NCBI RefSeq assembly: GCF_040819555.1
Contig: NZ_CP161920.1
Span: 447,501-511,500 of the forward strand
DNA from: Nitratireductor sp. GISD-1A_MAKvit
GTDB lineage: Bacteria > Pseudomonadota > Alphaproteobacteria > Rhizobiales > Rhizobiaceae
DNA: 64,000 nucleotides
Reading direction: 5' to 3'
The notes beneath the pieces were generated by a model. The model saw nothing but the letters and a program-made list of their open reading frames with translations. It had not been told where the DNA came from and searched no databases. This document shows positions 63,873 to 64,000 of the stretch, piece by piece (the first letter of the stretch is position 1; each line of letters begins with the position of its first letter). The translations under genes and the position numbers were made by a program.

Positions 63873-64000
63873 ATGGCGACCGTTTCATTCTCGACAGTGG
63901 TCAAGAAATACGGAGAGGCAGCGGTCATACATGGGGCCGATATCGATATCGCAGATGGCGAGTTCGTGGTTTTCGTCGGACCATCGGGCTGCGGAAAATC
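63873..64000 (+). CDS. Sugar ABC transporter ATP-binding protein, N-terminal fragment
   Basis: This open frame runs off the right edge: '[15 protein letters not shown]' followed by '[13 protein letters not shown]', the Walker A of a MalK/UgpC-type ATPase. GGAGG lies 6-10 bases before the ATG. The remaining ~300 residues, including the TOBE domain, lie outside the window. Confidence 0.92.
   Translation, partial: MATVSFSTVVKKYGEAAVIHGADIDIADGEFVVFVGPSGCGK

Overview
The window is GC-rich chromosomal DNA of an alphaproteobacterium of the order Hyphomicrobiales (Rhizobiales), most likely a Phyllobacteriaceae relative (Mesorhizobium/Nitratireductor/Chelativorans type). This is inferred from an IalB-family protein, a DUF2794 protein, a split ccmABCDG cluster, a ybhL-type leader, DUF1127, an Irr-like box and the short palindromic intergenic repeats typical of this order. 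I could not run a search, so the genus is a guess.

Layout. 0-2 kb: end of murQ, an SIS-domain sugar isomerase/deaminase and a LysE exporter. 2-6 kb: rlmN, ialB-like, DUF1232, pterin dehydratase, a low-molecular-weight phosphatase and thpR. 6-10 kb: a GDSL esterase divergent from a two-gene YbbA/YbbP-type ABC system. 10-12.7 kb: a BI-1 gene behind a pseudoknotted leader, DUF2794 and a DUF1223 gene. 12.9-19 kb: aconitase divergent from the cytochrome c maturation genes ccmABCDG, with an Irr-like box between them. 19-22.5 kb: DUF2332, two LysE exporters, a methyltransferase and several palindromic repeats. 22.5-36.3 kb: housekeeping genes (typA, a sulfur dioxygenase, an M3 peptidase, MarR plus MFS pump, carbonic anhydrase, pyridoxal kinase, a LemA/TPM operon, GNAT, ppa, DUF167, yggT).

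A tRNA-Ala(CGC) at 36.5 kb is followed by a degenerate IS481-type element that truncates a neighbouring gene. From there to about 50.8 kb the content looks accessory and eroded: a divergent FolE-like enzyme, an ECF-like sigma factor, a Rieske/FAD reductase, DUF488, a shortened DUF2945, LysR with a formyltetrahydrofolate cyclo-ligase, an orphan cytochrome oxidase subunit I with a Tim44-like protein, a zinc-ribbon mini-gene coupled to an MscS channel, an MFS carrier, DUF1127 and a dehydrogenase remnant.

From 50.9 kb the window is metabolic. It holds an enolase-superfamily dehydratase, a LysR, a PLP aminotransferase/lyase, a polyamine-type ABC transporter, an ornithine-cyclodeaminase-family enzyme and a second LysR, followed by a sugar-type ABC transporter that runs off the right edge.

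Four genes (DUF1223, acnA, DUF2332, class-V aminotransferase) each carry one extra G or C in a short run touching GGCC. The shared context, and the presence of an almost certainly needed aconitase among them, suggest base-calling errors rather than four real pseudogenes.
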